Below, piece by piece: positions 40,933-49,537 of a stretch of DNA of 64,000 bases. This DNA comes from an uncultured Eubacterium sp. GTDB taxonomy: Bacteria; Bacillota; Clostridia; Lachnospirales; Lachnospiraceae. Within the stretch, counting starts at the first letter, position 1. The number at the start of each line of letters is the position of its first letter. The position numbers were made by a program, and so were the translations under genes. The notes beneath the pieces were generated by a model. That model did not search any database, was not told the DNA's origin, and saw nothing but the letters and a program-made list of their open reading frames with translations. The stretch is taken from NCBI GenBank assembly GCA_910584875.1, contig CAJUDA010000018.1:1-64000 (forward strand), given 5' to 3'.

Positions 40933-42999
40933 TTAACTCTTGGGTTTTTCTGACAGGTACCCACAGGCGGGGTCAGCACACACCAGTTTATTCCCCTTTT
41001 CCAGCAGCATACCGCCGCAATCCGGGCATTTTTCCGGGGATGGCTTCTGCCATGTCATCAGATCACATTCTGGGTTATTGATACAGCCATAATACCGCCG
41101 GCCCTTCTGTGTCTTCCGGATCACGATGTCGCCTCCACACTTCGGGCACGATACACCGATCTTTTCATAATACGGCTTTGTATTGCGGCAGTCCGGGAAT
41201 CCCGGGCACGCCAGAAACTTCCCGTGCGGACCATATTTGATCACCATATTGCGCCCGCAGTGCTCACAGATCTCATCGGTCACTTCATCCTCGATCTCAA
41301 TCTTCTCCAGCGCCTCCTCTGCCTGGTTCACCGCCTGTTCCAGATCCGGGTAAAAATTCCGTATGATAGTCTTCCATTCCACTGATCCGTCCGCCACACC
41401 ATCCAGCAGGGCCTCCATCGTTGCCGTAAAGTTGACATCCACAATGCTCGGAAACGCACTGACCATAATTTCATTGACGATATCGCCCAGCTCCGACAGA
41501 TACAGATTTTTCTTCTCCTTCGCCACATACCGCCTGGAGATCAGGGTTGATATCGTCGGCGCATATGTGCTGGGGCGCCCGATACCAAGCTCTTCTAACG
41601 CTTTTACAAGAGACGCCTCTGTATAATGTGCCGGAGGCTGTGTAAAGTGCTGTTCCTCCTTTAAGTCATCGAGAGACAGCACAGATTCTGCCCTGACCCT
41701 GGCAAGAACGGCGTTTGCCTCCTCTTTATCATCATCCTGCTGATATACTGTCATAAATCCAGGTACGACCAGCCGGGAGCCGGAACTCGTAAAACGGTGT
41801 CCATTGCCATCAATCTTCACCGATGTGGTCTCATATTTTGCTGAATGCATCCGGCTCGCCACAAAACGTTTCCAGATCAGCTGGTAGAGCCGGAACTGGT
41901 CCCTGCTCAGGGAATCTTTGATCTGTGCCGGCGTCAGTTCGGTATATGTGGGACGGATCGCCTCATGGGCATCCTGGATCTTCTTTTTGTCTTTCGCCGC
42001 ATTTGTTCCTTCGATCACATTCTCCGCACCATAGTTATCTGCGATAAAAGCCTTACATGCCTGATCCGCTTCCTCGGAAATACGGGTGGAATCCGTTCTC
42101 AGATAAGTGATCAGACCGATCGTCCCGTGTCCCTTTACCTTGATCCCCTCATACAGCTGCTGGGCGACCTGCATCGTCTTCCTCGTCGCAAAATTTAAGT
42201 GTTTGGCGCATTCCTGCTGCAGCGTGGAAGTGGTAAATGGCAGTGGTGGTCTCTTGACTCTCTCACTCTTGCGGATATCCGAGATCTGGTACTCCGCATC
42301 CTTCAGATCTTCCATGATCTTCTGTATTTCCTCCCTGGATGTGATCTCCTTCTTTTCCGGATTTCCATAATATTTTGCCACCAATGGCTTTTTTACCCCT
42401 TTTACGGCAAATTGTGCCTCCAGTGTCCAGTATTCCTTCGGTATAAAAGCATCGATCTGTGCTTCCCGGTCCGCTATGATCCGCAGCGCCACTGACTGCA
42501 CGCGCCCTGCACTCAGCCCTCTCTTTACCTTCTGCCAGAGCAGCGGACTGATGGAATATCCCACCATGCGGTCCAGTACGCGCCTCGCCTGCTGGGCGTC
42601 CACCAGATCCATATCAATATCCCTGGACTGTTTCAGCGACTGCCTCACCGCATTTTTCGTTATCTCATTAAATGTGATCCGGCTTGTCTTACTGGGATCC
42701 AGCTTTAGCGCCTGGCAAAGATGCCAGGAGATCGCCTCCCCCTCCCGGTCCGGGTCCGTCGCAAGAAATACCCTGTCTGCCTTTTTCACTTCCTTGCGAA
42801 GTCCGGCAAGCAGCTCGCCCTTCCCCCGTATCGTGATATAATGCGGTTCAAAATCATTTTCAAAGTCAATCCCCATCTGGCTTTTCGGCATATCCCTCAC
42901 ATGCCCGTTAGAAGCCACTACCTCATAATTTTTTCCAAGAAACTTCTTTATCGTCTTGGACTTGGCAGGTGATTCTACAATTATCAGATTTTTAGCCAT
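40933..42999 (-). CDS. topA: DNA topoisomerase I
   Basis: TopA relaxes negatively supercoiled DNA. The 688 residues have the N-terminal Toprim domain (IIVESPAKSKTIKKFLG, ATDPDREGEAISWH), the gate domains with catalytic Tyr299 in ITYLRTDSTRI, and three C-terminal zinc-finger-like cysteine clusters (CEHCGRNM, CPKCGGDIV, CPDCGGML). Length is normal. The gene follows dprA as in B. subtilis, but trmFO, xerC and clpQY, which usually stand between topA and codY, are absent. Confidence 0.97.
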   Translation of the reverse strand: MAKNLIIVESPAKSKTIKKFLGKNYEVVASNGHVRDMPKSQMGIDFENDFEPHYITIRGKGELLAGLRKEVKKADRVFLATDPDREGEAISWHLCQALKLDPSKTSRITFNEITKNAVRQSLKQSRDIDMDLVDAQQARRVLDRMVGYSISPLLWQKVKRGLSAGRVQSVALRIIADREAQIDAFIPKEYWTLEAQFAVKGVKKPLVAKYYGNPEKKEITSREEIQKIMEDLKDAEYQISDIRKSERVKRPPLPFTTSTLQQECAKHLNFATRKTMQVAQQLYEGIKVKGHGTIGLITYLRTDSTRISEEADQACKAFIADNYGAENVIEGTNAAKDKKKIQDAHEAIRPTYTELTPAQIKDSLSRDQFRLYQLIWKRFVASRMHSAKYETTSVKIDGNGHRFTSSGSRLVVPGFMTVYQQDDDKEEANAVLARVRAESVLSLDDLKEEQHFTQPPAHYTEASLVKALEELGIGRPSTYAPTISTLISRRYVAKEKKNLYLSELGDIVNEIMVSAFPSIVDVNFTATMEALLDGVADGSVEWKTIIRNFYPDLEQAVNQAEEALEKIEIEDEVTDEICEHCGRNMVIKYGPHGKFLACPGFPDCRNTKPYYEKIGVSCPKCGGDIVIRKTQKGRRYYGCINNPECDLMTWQKPSPEKCPDCGGMLLEKGNKLVCADPACGYLSEKPKS

Positions 43000-43027
43000 G
43001 CTACCGCTCCCTTTATTTGTTTATTTA

Positions 43028-43110
43028 CCTGGCGGCACAAAGTCCCCCTGATCCGCCACCGTCAGGCTTGCAACATCAATCAGCATACACCATTTTTTTT
43101 TGACTTTCAA
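43028..43110 (-). promoter_or_regulatory. topA promoter and leader hairpin
   Basis: On the minus strand TTGAAA (43110-43105) and TATGCT (43087-43082) are 17 bases apart. An A-rich run occupies the spacer, a feature often linked to supercoiling-sensitive promoters. A nested inverted repeat (43028-43066, arms CCTG/CAGG and GGCGG/CCGCC) follows in the leader of about 75 bases. Confidence 0.65.
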
Positions 43111-43163
43111 GAAAAATATTAATTTTATCTAAATTTTTTAATCCGAAGACGCCTTTGTGATGC

Positions 43164-44270
43164 TCAGGACAAAGAAAAATATCCCCGGGAAATTTCTCTG
43201 ACCCTCCCCTGTTTCTTCCATTTAATAAGCTGCCTCAGAAGTTCTGTCCGGTCTGCTCCCGTCTGCAGTTCCATCTCTGTCAGTGAAACCGGCTGTTTTG
43301 ATAACATATGCAGAATCTCCCTCTTCCATGACAAAAGGTCTTCCCCGGAATCTTCTTCTGTCTGCGCCAGCCCGTAATATTCCAGGATATCCGACGGCGA
43401 CAGCACGGGAACTGCTCCCTGGCGGATCAGGCGGTTGCATCCTACGCTTAGTTCATCCCCGATCCTGCCTGGAATCACAAACACATCCTTCCCCTGATCC
43501 AGCGCCGCATCTGCCGTGATCAGGGAACCGCTCCTCTCTCTCGCCTCCACCACAAGGATACCGTCCGAAAGAGCGCTGATGATCCGGTTACGCATAGGAA
43601 AAAACCCCGGTCTCGCTTTCGTCCCCACAGGCAGTTCTGACAAAATGCCTCCTCTCAGCCGGATGCTCTCATACAATCTGCAGTGGATGGCAGGATAACA
43701 GACATCTACCCCGCAGCCAAGGACAGCAAATGTGTCGCCCCCGCTCTCCAGCGCTCCCTGGTGTGCCCATCCATCCACTCCCTTTGCCATTCCGCTGATC
43801 ACCTGGACCCCCGCCCCGGCGAGACGATATCCAAAAAGACGCGCCATATCCCTCCCGTATAACGTGCAGTTCCTCGCTCCCACAATCCCGATCGACCGCC
43901 GGGACGGATCCGGCAGTCCGCCTCTCACATACAGATGTACCGGCGGATCAAAAATCTTCTGCAGCCTTTCCGGATAATCGTCACCATAAAAGGAAACATA
44001 CCGGATCCCTCTCTGTGAAAGGGCAGACCAGCTCTGACGGGACTGATCCCTGCCCTCCCGGCTGGTGATCTGTTCGATCAATGAGGGCGTTATCCCCGAT
44101 ACCTGCTGCAGTTCTTCGCAGGATGCCTGATATACCCGGGACGCCCTGCCAAAATGCCCCATCAGTTTTTGCATCGTGCGCATGCCGATCCCCGGCACAC
44201 CAGCGAGCCAGTACAGATACCACGACTCCTGCCCACAGACTGATGTATCATATTTCCCCTGTCCACTCAT
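43164..44270 (-). CDS. dprA: DNA processing protein DprA
   Basis: DprA loads RecA on incoming single-stranded DNA during transformation. The 368-residue protein has an N-terminal helix-hairpin-helix region (GVPGIGMRTMQKLMGHFG), the Rossmann-like DprA core (SIGIVGARNCTLYGRDMARL, SGMAKGVDGWAHQGALESGG, GGILSELPVGTKARPGFFPM) and a winged-helix C-terminal domain. The start overlaps the comM stop by four bases. Many clostridia keep dprA without other competence genes. Confidence 0.95.
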   Translation of the reverse strand: MSGQGKYDTSVCGQESWYLYWLAGVPGIGMRTMQKLMGHFGRASRVYQASCEELQQVSGITPSLIEQITSREGRDQSRQSWSALSQRGIRYVSFYGDDYPERLQKIFDPPVHLYVRGGLPDPSRRSIGIVGARNCTLYGRDMARLFGYRLAGAGVQVISGMAKGVDGWAHQGALESGGDTFAVLGCGVDVCYPAIHCRLYESIRLRGGILSELPVGTKARPGFFPMRNRIISALSDGILVVEARERSGSLITADAALDQGKDVFVIPGRIGDELSVGCNRLIRQGAVPVLSPSDILEYYGLAQTEEDSGEDLLSWKREILHMLSKQPVSLTEMELQTGADRTELLRQLIKWKKQGRVREISRGYFSLS

Positions 44271-45799
44271 CGCAGTTCACCACCCCAGTATTTTCTGTCA
44301 ATGCTGCGCAGACAGACCGCCTCCGTAATATGTGGTGCCTGGATCTGTTCCGATCCTTCCATATCCGCAATAGTACGCGCAACCTTCAGGATCCTGGCGA
44401 TCTTTCTGGCACTGCACGCCTCGGCGCGGAAAAAGTCTTCCAGATACTCTTTCTCGCTCTTCGCCAGAGGGCAGTATTTTGCCAGTGTCTTTTGCGGCAG
44501 CTGGCTGTTGTAAGAAAAATCCTCTTTCTGATACCGTTTTTTCTGGATATCTGTGGTGCGCTGCACCCGCTCCCGGATTTGTGCAGAACTCTCTGCACTC
44601 TCCTCATACAGGTGGAATTCAGGCGCGCCAGTCTCTACGCAGATATCCATACGGTCCAGGAGAGGTTCACTGACCTTCCCCAGATAGCGGTGGATCTCAC
44701 TCAGCGTACAGCGGCATTTGTCCCTGTCTGGATAATACCCGCAGTGACAGGGATTCATCGCCGCCACAAACATGCAGTCTGACGGATACTCTTCGGAATA
44801 TCCTACCCGCGAAACGGTAACCTTCTGTTCTTCCAGCGGCTGGCGCAGCACCTCCAGTGTTCCCCTTGCAAACTCTGTCAGCTCATCCAGAAACAGTACG
44901 CCCTTGGAAGCAAGACTGATCTCTCCCGGCATGGGAATCCTGCCGCCCCCGGTAAGCGCCGCTGCCGTCACTGTATGGTGCGGCGCCCGGAACGGTCTTC
45001 TGACTACTACCGGCATCTCCGGGGACAGCATCCCCCGGATACTGTACAGACGGGTGACCTCCAGACTCTCCTGGAGATCCATCTCTGGCATTATGGCAGG
45101 GATCCGTTTCGCCAGCATTGTCTTGCCGGAGCCGGGTGGTCCGATCATCAGCAGATTATGCCTTCCGCTCACGGCAATCTCCGCTGCCCTCTTGAGATGG
45201 ACATTTCCATTTACTTCTGAAAAATCCGGTTCCCCGCTGTCACGCCCACAAAAGGCAGCAAAAGAAAGAGTCTCTGGTGAGAGACAGATCTCTCCCCGCA
45301 GAAACCCCATAACCTCATACAGGCTGCCCACGCCAAAAACTTTTACATCTTCCAGTACCGCACCCTCTGACGCATTTTCTCCCGGTACAATGAAACGGCG
45401 GATCCCCTGTTTCCTCCCCTCCAGGATCATCGCCAGAACACCCCGGACTCCCCGGACGCTTCCGTCCAGTCCCAGTTCTCCGATCAGCATCGTATCACGG
45501 GTAAGATCATCGGACAGGTGCCCAAAGGCACTGAGCAGGGAAATTGCGATCGGCAGATCAAAAGAAGTCCCCTCTTTGCGCAGATTTGCCGGGGACAGAT
45601 TGATGGTGATCCTTTTTGCCGGAAACCGGATCCCCATATTGCGCACCGCGATGCGGACGCGCTCCCTTGCCTCCTTCACCGCAGAGGCAAGAAATCCCAC
45701 CATATCAAAAACAGGCAGCCCGTCGCTGACGTCTGCCTCGATGCGGATCACCCTGGCATCCATGCCATAGACATCCGCTCCATATACGTTACTATACAT
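44267..45799 (-). CDS. comM: YifB/ComM-family Mg-chelatase-like AAA+ ATPase
   Basis: The 510-residue protein has an N-terminal Lon-protease-like fold (about 1-170), a Mg-chelatase AAA+ domain with Walker A MIGPPGSGKTMLAKRIPA, Walker B LFLDELTEF, and the C-terminal Mg-chelatase domain. In other bacteria ComM is a hexameric helicase that promotes branch migration during transformation. The frame is open far upstream, but ATG 45797-45799 with ribosome site GAGGAGG gives the usual N-terminus (MYSNVYGADVYGMDARVIRI). It pairs with dprA. Confidence 0.93.
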   Translation of the reverse strand: MYSNVYGADVYGMDARVIRIEADVSDGLPVFDMVGFLASAVKEARERVRIAVRNMGIRFPAKRITINLSPANLRKEGTSFDLPIAISLLSAFGHLSDDLTRDTMLIGELGLDGSVRGVRGVLAMILEGRKQGIRRFIVPGENASEGAVLEDVKVFGVGSLYEVMGFLRGEICLSPETLSFAAFCGRDSGEPDFSEVNGNVHLKRAAEIAVSGRHNLLMIGPPGSGKTMLAKRIPAIMPEMDLQESLEVTRLYSIRGMLSPEMPVVVRRPFRAPHHTVTAAALTGGGRIPMPGEISLASKGVLFLDELTEFARGTLEVLRQPLEEQKVTVSRVGYSEEYPSDCMFVAAMNPCHCGYYPDRDKCRCTLSEIHRYLGKVSEPLLDRMDICVETGAPEFHLYEESAESSAQIRERVQRTTDIQKKRYQKEDFSYNSQLPQKTLAKYCPLAKSEKEYLEDFFRAEACSARKIARILKVARTIADMEGSEQIQAPHITEAVCLRSIDRKYWGGELR

Positions 45800-45835
45800 A
45801 CGCCCTCCTCTTACGAGGATCAATCTATGGTTATA

Positions 45836-45891
45836 AACATACCATAACCTCCCGGAAGATGCAAGAAGAAGAAATAATATTTTTCGGGAGG
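45836..45891 (-). promoter_or_regulatory. comM promoter inside an inverted repeat
   Basis: On the minus strand TTGCAT (45864-45859) and TATGTT (45841-45836) are 17 bases apart. An inverted repeat CCTCCCG/CGGGAGG (45848-45854 and 45885-45891) brackets the -35 region. It could be an operator or a hairpin of read-through RNA. Confidence 0.55.
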
Positions 45892-45903
45892 TGATATCAG
45901 GGC

Positions 45904-45929
45904 AAAAAAGGGAGGACTCCGCCGCTCCC
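45904..45929 (-). terminator. Probable nrdR terminator
   Basis: On the minus strand GGGAG pairs with CTCCC and is followed by TTTTTT (45909-45904). The stem is only five bases, so efficiency is uncertain. It lies 23 bases after the nrdR stop. Confidence 0.5.
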
Positions 45930-45952
45930 ATACACCTTATTGGACAACTTCC

Positions 45953-46414
45953 TTATTCCGACTGCTTATCCAGCAGTTTCTTGATCTCATCCATAAAGGT
46001 ATTGACGTCTTTAAATTCCCGGTATACCGAGGCAAAACGCACATAGGCGACCGGATCCAGTTCCTGCAGTTTATCCATCAGGATCTCACCGATCTGGCTG
46101 CTGGGCACTTCTTTTTCACCCAGATTGAACACCGCACTCTCCACGCTGTCCACCAGGGCGTTGATCTGATCCACGGAAATCGGTCTCTTGATACAGGAGC
46201 GGAATACACCTCTCTCAATCTTGGACCGGTCATAGGGTTCTCTTGCCTCATCTTTTTTAATGATCACAAGAGGGATCGTCTCCAGTTTTTCATAGGTAGT
46301 AAACCGCTTACCACATTTCTCACATTTACGTCGTCTGCGGATCGAGCTGTTGTCGTCTGCCGGTCTGGAATCTATTACTTTGGTATTTTCTTCACCACAA
46401 AAGGGACATTTCAT
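45953..46414 (-). CDS. nrdR: Transcriptional repressor NrdR
   Basis: NrdR represses ribonucleotide reductase genes when dATP is plentiful. The 153-residue protein has an N-terminal zinc ribbon (MKCPFCGEENTKVIDSRPAD, CEKCGKRFTTYE) and an ATP-cone domain (VIIKKDEAREPYDRSKIERG). It has its own promoter at 46454-46482. The neighbourhood with ymxH and sigG is common in clostridia. Confidence 0.96.
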   Translation of the reverse strand: MKCPFCGEENTKVIDSRPADDNSSIRRRRKCEKCGKRFTTYEKLETIPLVIIKKDEAREPYDRSKIERGVFRSCIKRPISVDQINALVDSVESAVFNLGEKEVPSSQIGEILMDKLQELDPVAYVRFASVYREFKDVNTFMDEIKKLLDKQSE

Positions 46415-46453
46415 ACGTTTTCTCTCCTATCTGAAACAATAATCTGTAAAAAC

Positions 46454-46482
46454 AGTATACGTTATTTTCCTGTGAAAGTAAA
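46454..46482 (-). promoter_or_regulatory. nrdR promoter
   Basis: On the minus strand TTTACT (46482-46477) and TATACT (46459-46454) are 17 bases apart. A small palindrome CTGTAAAAACAG (46444-46455) overlaps the -10. Confidence 0.6.
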
Positions 46483-46486
46483 GACT

Positions 46487-46759
46487 TTATGTACAACATT
46501 TTTCCCTGCATTTCCTCCGTACCTTTTCCAGATCCACTTCCACCAGGATCAGGTCGCATCCGATCTTACAAATATGGCAGAGCTCGATCACATATTCCTC
46601 CTCTCTTCCCAGTACACCAAAAAATTTACATGGTCCCGGCACGATAATATGGGTAATCCTGGCTGTACACAGGTCAAATTCCACATCTTCCACAAAACCG
46701 AGGCGTTCGCCGTCACAAACATTGATCACTTCTTTTTCCCTCAGGTCACAGATCCTCAT
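46487..46759 (-). CDS. YlmC/YmxH-family PRC-barrel sporulation-linked protein
   Basis: The 90-residue protein is a single PRC-barrel-like domain (MRICDLREKEVINVCDGERL, GFVEDVEFDLCTARITHIIV) with a Cys-rich end (CHICKIGCDL, KCREKCCT). The YlmC/YmxH family stands next to sigG and nrdR in many spore formers; its molecular role is not known. The start has only a weak ribosome site. Confidence 0.85.
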   Translation of the reverse strand: MRICDLREKEVINVCDGERLGFVEDVEFDLCTARITHIIVPGPCKFFGVLGREEEYVIELCHICKIGCDLILVEVDLEKVRRKCREKCCT

Positions 46760-46896
46760 TGTAATCGCCCACTCAATTTTCTCTTGCTATTATTCTATCC
46801 ATCTGCGCATAAATCGTGACTCAGTTGTCAATGATATGTATTACACGGGAAGGACAGCGCAGAAAATCGCACTGCCGCTTCAGAATGGAGGATATC

Positions 46897-47673
46897 ATGG
46901 CTCAGTACAAAGTTGAAATATGCGGAATCAATACAAGCAAACTGCCACTACTCTCCAATGATGAAAAAGATGAATTATTCAAAAAAATACAACAGGGTGA
47001 CAAAAAAGCCAGAGAAACTTATATCAAAGGGAATCTCCGTCTGGTTCTGAGCATCATACAGCGTTTCAATAACAGCAATGAAAATATCGACGATCTCTTC
47101 CAGATCGGCTGCATCGGTCTCATCAAAGCCATTGACAACTTCGACGTAACCCAGGAAGTAAAATTTTCCACTTACGCCGTACCTATGATCATAGGAGAAG
47201 TGCGCCGGTATCTGCGTGATAACAGCGCCATCCGCGTCAGCCGCTCTCTTCGTGACACAGCATACAAAGCGATCTATGCCAAGGAGGCGCTGATGAAAAA
47301 CCAGGAAAAAGAACCTACTCTGGAGGAAATCTCAAAGGTCATCAATGTCCCGCCTGAGGATATTGCCTTTGCGCTGGATGCCATCCAGAGTCCGGTATCC
47401 CTGTACGAACCAGTCTACTCCGAGGGCGGGGATACTCTTTATATCATGGATCAGATCAGTGACAAAAAGAATAAGGAGACAAACTGGGTAGAACACCTGT
47501 CTCTGAAAGATGCCATGGAAACGCTGCCAGAGCGCGAAAACCATATTATCAACCTCCGCTATTTTCAGGGCAAAACCCAGATGGAGGTAGCAGAAGAGAT
47601 CCACATCTCCCAGGCACAGGTATCCCGGCTGGAAAAAAATGCACTGAACACGATGAAAAACCATCTGGAATAA
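46897..47673 (+). CDS. sigG: Late forespore sigma factor SigG
   Basis: SigG directs late forespore gene expression after engulfment. The 258-residue protein starts MAQYKVEICGINTSKLPLLS, the characteristic SigG N-terminus, and has sigma regions 2 (NIDDLFQIGCIGLIKAIDNF, VKFSTYAVPMIIGEVRRYLR), 3 and 4 (MEVAEEIHISQAQVSRLEKN). ATG 46897-46899 has GGAGG five bases upstream. Unlike the usual spoIIGA-sigE-sigG order on one strand, this gene runs towards sigE from the other side and shares a bidirectional terminator with it. Read-through from the spoIIG promoter is thereby excluded. Confidence 0.96.
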   Translation: MAQYKVEICGINTSKLPLLSNDEKDELFKKIQQGDKKARETYIKGNLRLVLSIIQRFNNSNENIDDLFQIGCIGLIKAIDNFDVTQEVKFSTYAVPMIIGEVRRYLRDNSAIRVSRSLRDTAYKAIYAKEALMKNQEKEPTLEEISKVINVPPEDIAFALDAIQSPVSLYEPVYSEGGDTLYIMDQISDKKNKETNWVEHLSLKDAMETLPERENHIINLRYFQGKTQMEVAEEIHISQAQVSRLEKNALNTMKNHLE

Positions 47674-47711
47674 GTTTTACAAAATCAGACGGACGCCGTC
47701 AGGCTGACAGC

Positions 47712-47747
47712 AAAAACTGCCGTCCACCTTTGCAGACGGCAGTTTTT
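47712..47747. terminator. Bidirectional terminator between sigG and sigE
   Basis: AAAAACTGCCGTC and GACGGCAGTTTTT form a perfect 13-base stem around a 10-base loop, with A and T runs on the two sides. It can end transcripts arriving from either direction. Confidence 0.9.
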
Positions 47748-47769
47748 GTCAATTACCTGTTTCTGTACC

Positions 47770-48516
47770 TCAACGTCCCTCCAGACGGAGGATCTCTTTT
47801 TTCAGACGTTTCATGATCTTTTTTTCCAGACGTGAGATATAACTCTGGGAAATACCGAGCTGGTCCGCCACCTCCTTTTGTGTCAGTTCTTTTCCCTGTA
47901 TATCTCCCAGCCCGAAACGCAGGCAGATAATGGTACGCTCCCTCTCCGAGAGCGTCTCCAGTGCCTTCCGTAACAGTTTTCGGTCCACCTCCCTTTCAAT
48001 GTCTTTATATATAATATCCTCACTGGTACCAAGGATATCGGAGAGCAGCAGCTCATTGCCATCCCAGTCCACATTCAGTGGTTCATCGATGGACACTTCC
48101 ATCTTCGTCTTATTGTTGCGGCGCAGATACATAAGAATCTCATTCTCAATGCACCGGGAAGCATACGTGGCAAGCTTGATATTTTTCGCAGGATTAAACG
48201 TATTGATCGCCTTCATCAGCCCGATCGTCCCAATGGAGATCAGATCCTCCACCCCCACACCGGTATTGTCAAACTTCTTTGCTATGTACACCACCAGACG
48301 GAGATTGTGTTCCACCAGTGTATTGCGTGCCGCATCGTTATCCTCATCCACCAGACATTCAATACAGGCCGCCTCTTCTTCCGAATCAAGCGGTGCCGGC
48401 AGGATCTCTGCCCCCCCAATATAGTGAATGTCCCCGCCGGAATGAAAGAAAATATTTCTCCAGTCCGGCATCATGCGAAACTGAAACCGATTAGGCATTG
48501 AAATCCGTAGTAACAT
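47770..48516 (-). CDS. sigE: Mother-cell sigma factor SigE (pro-form)
   Basis: SigE controls early mother-cell genes in sporulation and is made as an inactive precursor. The 248 residues have a pro-sequence of about 30 residues with basic and hydrophobic character, then the processing region near GGDIHYIGGAEILPAP, and sigma regions 2 (VGVEDLISIGTIGLMKAINT, LATYASRCIENEILMYLRRN) and 4 (KEVADQLGISQSYISRLEKK). The start ATG has AGGAGG nine bases upstream. It follows its protease gene spoIIGA after 28 bases. Confidence 0.97.
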   Translation of the reverse strand: MLLRISMPNRFQFRMMPDWRNIFFHSGGDIHYIGGAEILPAPLDSEEEAACIECLVDEDNDAARNTLVEHNLRLVVYIAKKFDNTGVGVEDLISIGTIGLMKAINTFNPAKNIKLATYASRCIENEILMYLRRNNKTKMEVSIDEPLNVDWDGNELLLSDILGTSEDIIYKDIEREVDRKLLRKALETLSERERTIICLRFGLGDIQGKELTQKEVADQLGISQSYISRLEKKIMKRLKKEILRLEGR

Positions 48517-48544
48517 ATTCGTTTTCCTCCTGACTCAATAAATA

Positions 48545-49348
48545 CTAGTGCAATATCTGCTGTGCCAGCTCCGGATGAAGGATCATTTCATATTCTCCAT
48601 CTGCCGACACGGGATTCTCATAAAGCGCAACCCAGGGTCTCTCTCTCTTTTTCCAGATCCTGCCATCACTCTGCAGTTCCAGGTATTCTGCCTGAAACGC
48701 CCGGAGCGTCCCGTGCTCCGTCCCGATGGCATGATAGGGTATACAGCGAAAAACCGGTGCTTCCTTTTCAAAAAGAGGGTTTACAAAATCAAGGTCACCA
48801 ATCACCACTGGTTCCCCGCTGAACGGTTCAGACAGCTGATTCCCAGTATCCAGCAGCCCTCTCCCCTGTACATTCCGCCCCCCATACCAGAGGCGGACCG
48901 GTATGTATGACCCATTTCTCTCGATCTGTTTATTCACAGAGGGAAGGATACGGTACAAAAGGTATAATGCCCCTCCCGTCCCGGCAGGGATAAGGACCAT
49001 GCTCCCCTGGATACCCAGCATCCCCTGCAGATACTGCAGGATTCCTGACAAAATAAATGAGGCAGCATAATACAGGACAAAATTCCCTGCAAAGGCACGT
49101 ACTGTTGTCTTTCCAAAAGCCAGCCTCACCAGTATGGCGCTGACGGCAGCATAGATCAGGATAGAGAGGATGAGGCAGCGATGGATCCCGCTTATCAGAA
49201 ACAGAACAGCAAAAAGCGCTCCCAGTGCAGATGCCCCAAGCAGGCGGGGCAGACGGATCCGTCTCCTCTGAAAAAAGCTTTCCATCATAAAAACAGCAAA
49301 ATTCATCCCTGCATTCACAAGAAAAAACACATCCAGATAAATCTTCAT
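48545..49348 (-). CDS. spoIIGA: Pro-SigE processing aspartic protease SpoIIGA
   Basis: The 267-residue protein has about five membrane helices in the first 140 residues and a cytoplasmic aspartic-protease-like domain with the catalytic signature GLLDTGNQL. It removes the SigE pro-sequence in the mother cell after contact with the forespore signal SpoIIR. The gene heads the spoIIG operon and is preceded by a promoter with the long spacing typical of Spo0A-activated spoIIG (49375-49407). Confidence 0.93.
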   Translation of the reverse strand: MKIYLDVFFLVNAGMNFAVFMMESFFQRRRIRLPRLLGASALGALFAVLFLISGIHRCLILSILIYAAVSAILVRLAFGKTTVRAFAGNFVLYYAASFILSGILQYLQGMLGIQGSMVLIPAGTGGALYLLYRILPSVNKQIERNGSYIPVRLWYGGRNVQGRGLLDTGNQLSEPFSGEPVVIGDLDFVNPLFEKEAPVFRCIPYHAIGTEHGTLRAFQAEYLELQSDGRIWKKRERPWVALYENPVSADGEYEMILHPELAQQILH

Positions 49349-49374
49349 TTTGTATCCCTTCTTTTTATGAATCC

Positions 49375-49450
49375 ATTATATAAAGGAAGCGGTGCAGTTT
49401 TTGTCAAAGATACAGCGCAAACGGGCAATAGTTATCTTCGTTTTTCGACA
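49375..49450 (-). promoter_or_regulatory. spoIIG promoter with Spo0A box
   Basis: On the minus strand TTGACA (49407-49402) and TATAAT (49380-49375) are 21 bases apart, close to the 22-base spacing of the Spo0A-activated B. subtilis spoIIG promoter. A perfect 0A box TGTCGAA lies at 49450-49444 on the minus strand, about 75-80 bases before the expected start site. A near match TGTCAAA overlaps the -35 on the plus strand (49402-49408). Confidence 0.75.
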
Positions 49451-49465
49451 GCAGCCATTCTTTTC

Positions 49466-49494
49466 TTGCATAATATCTGAAAATGTTTTACAAT
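49466..49494 (+). promoter_or_regulatory. Promoter of the cyclophilin gene
   Basis: TTGCAT (49466-49471) and TACAAT (49489-49494) are 17 bases apart. The 0A box of the divergent spoIIG promoter ends 15 bases before the -35, so Spo0A might affect both. Confidence 0.7.
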
Positions 49495-49537
49495 AAAGGA
49501 CATAATTTGAAAAATCAGCAGAAAGGAAACTCGAAAA

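Noticed and set aside
44772..45770. Plus-strand open frame of 332 codons across comM
   Set aside because: It mirrors the codon pattern of the real minus-strand gene, is rich in Ser and Arg and has no ribosome site.
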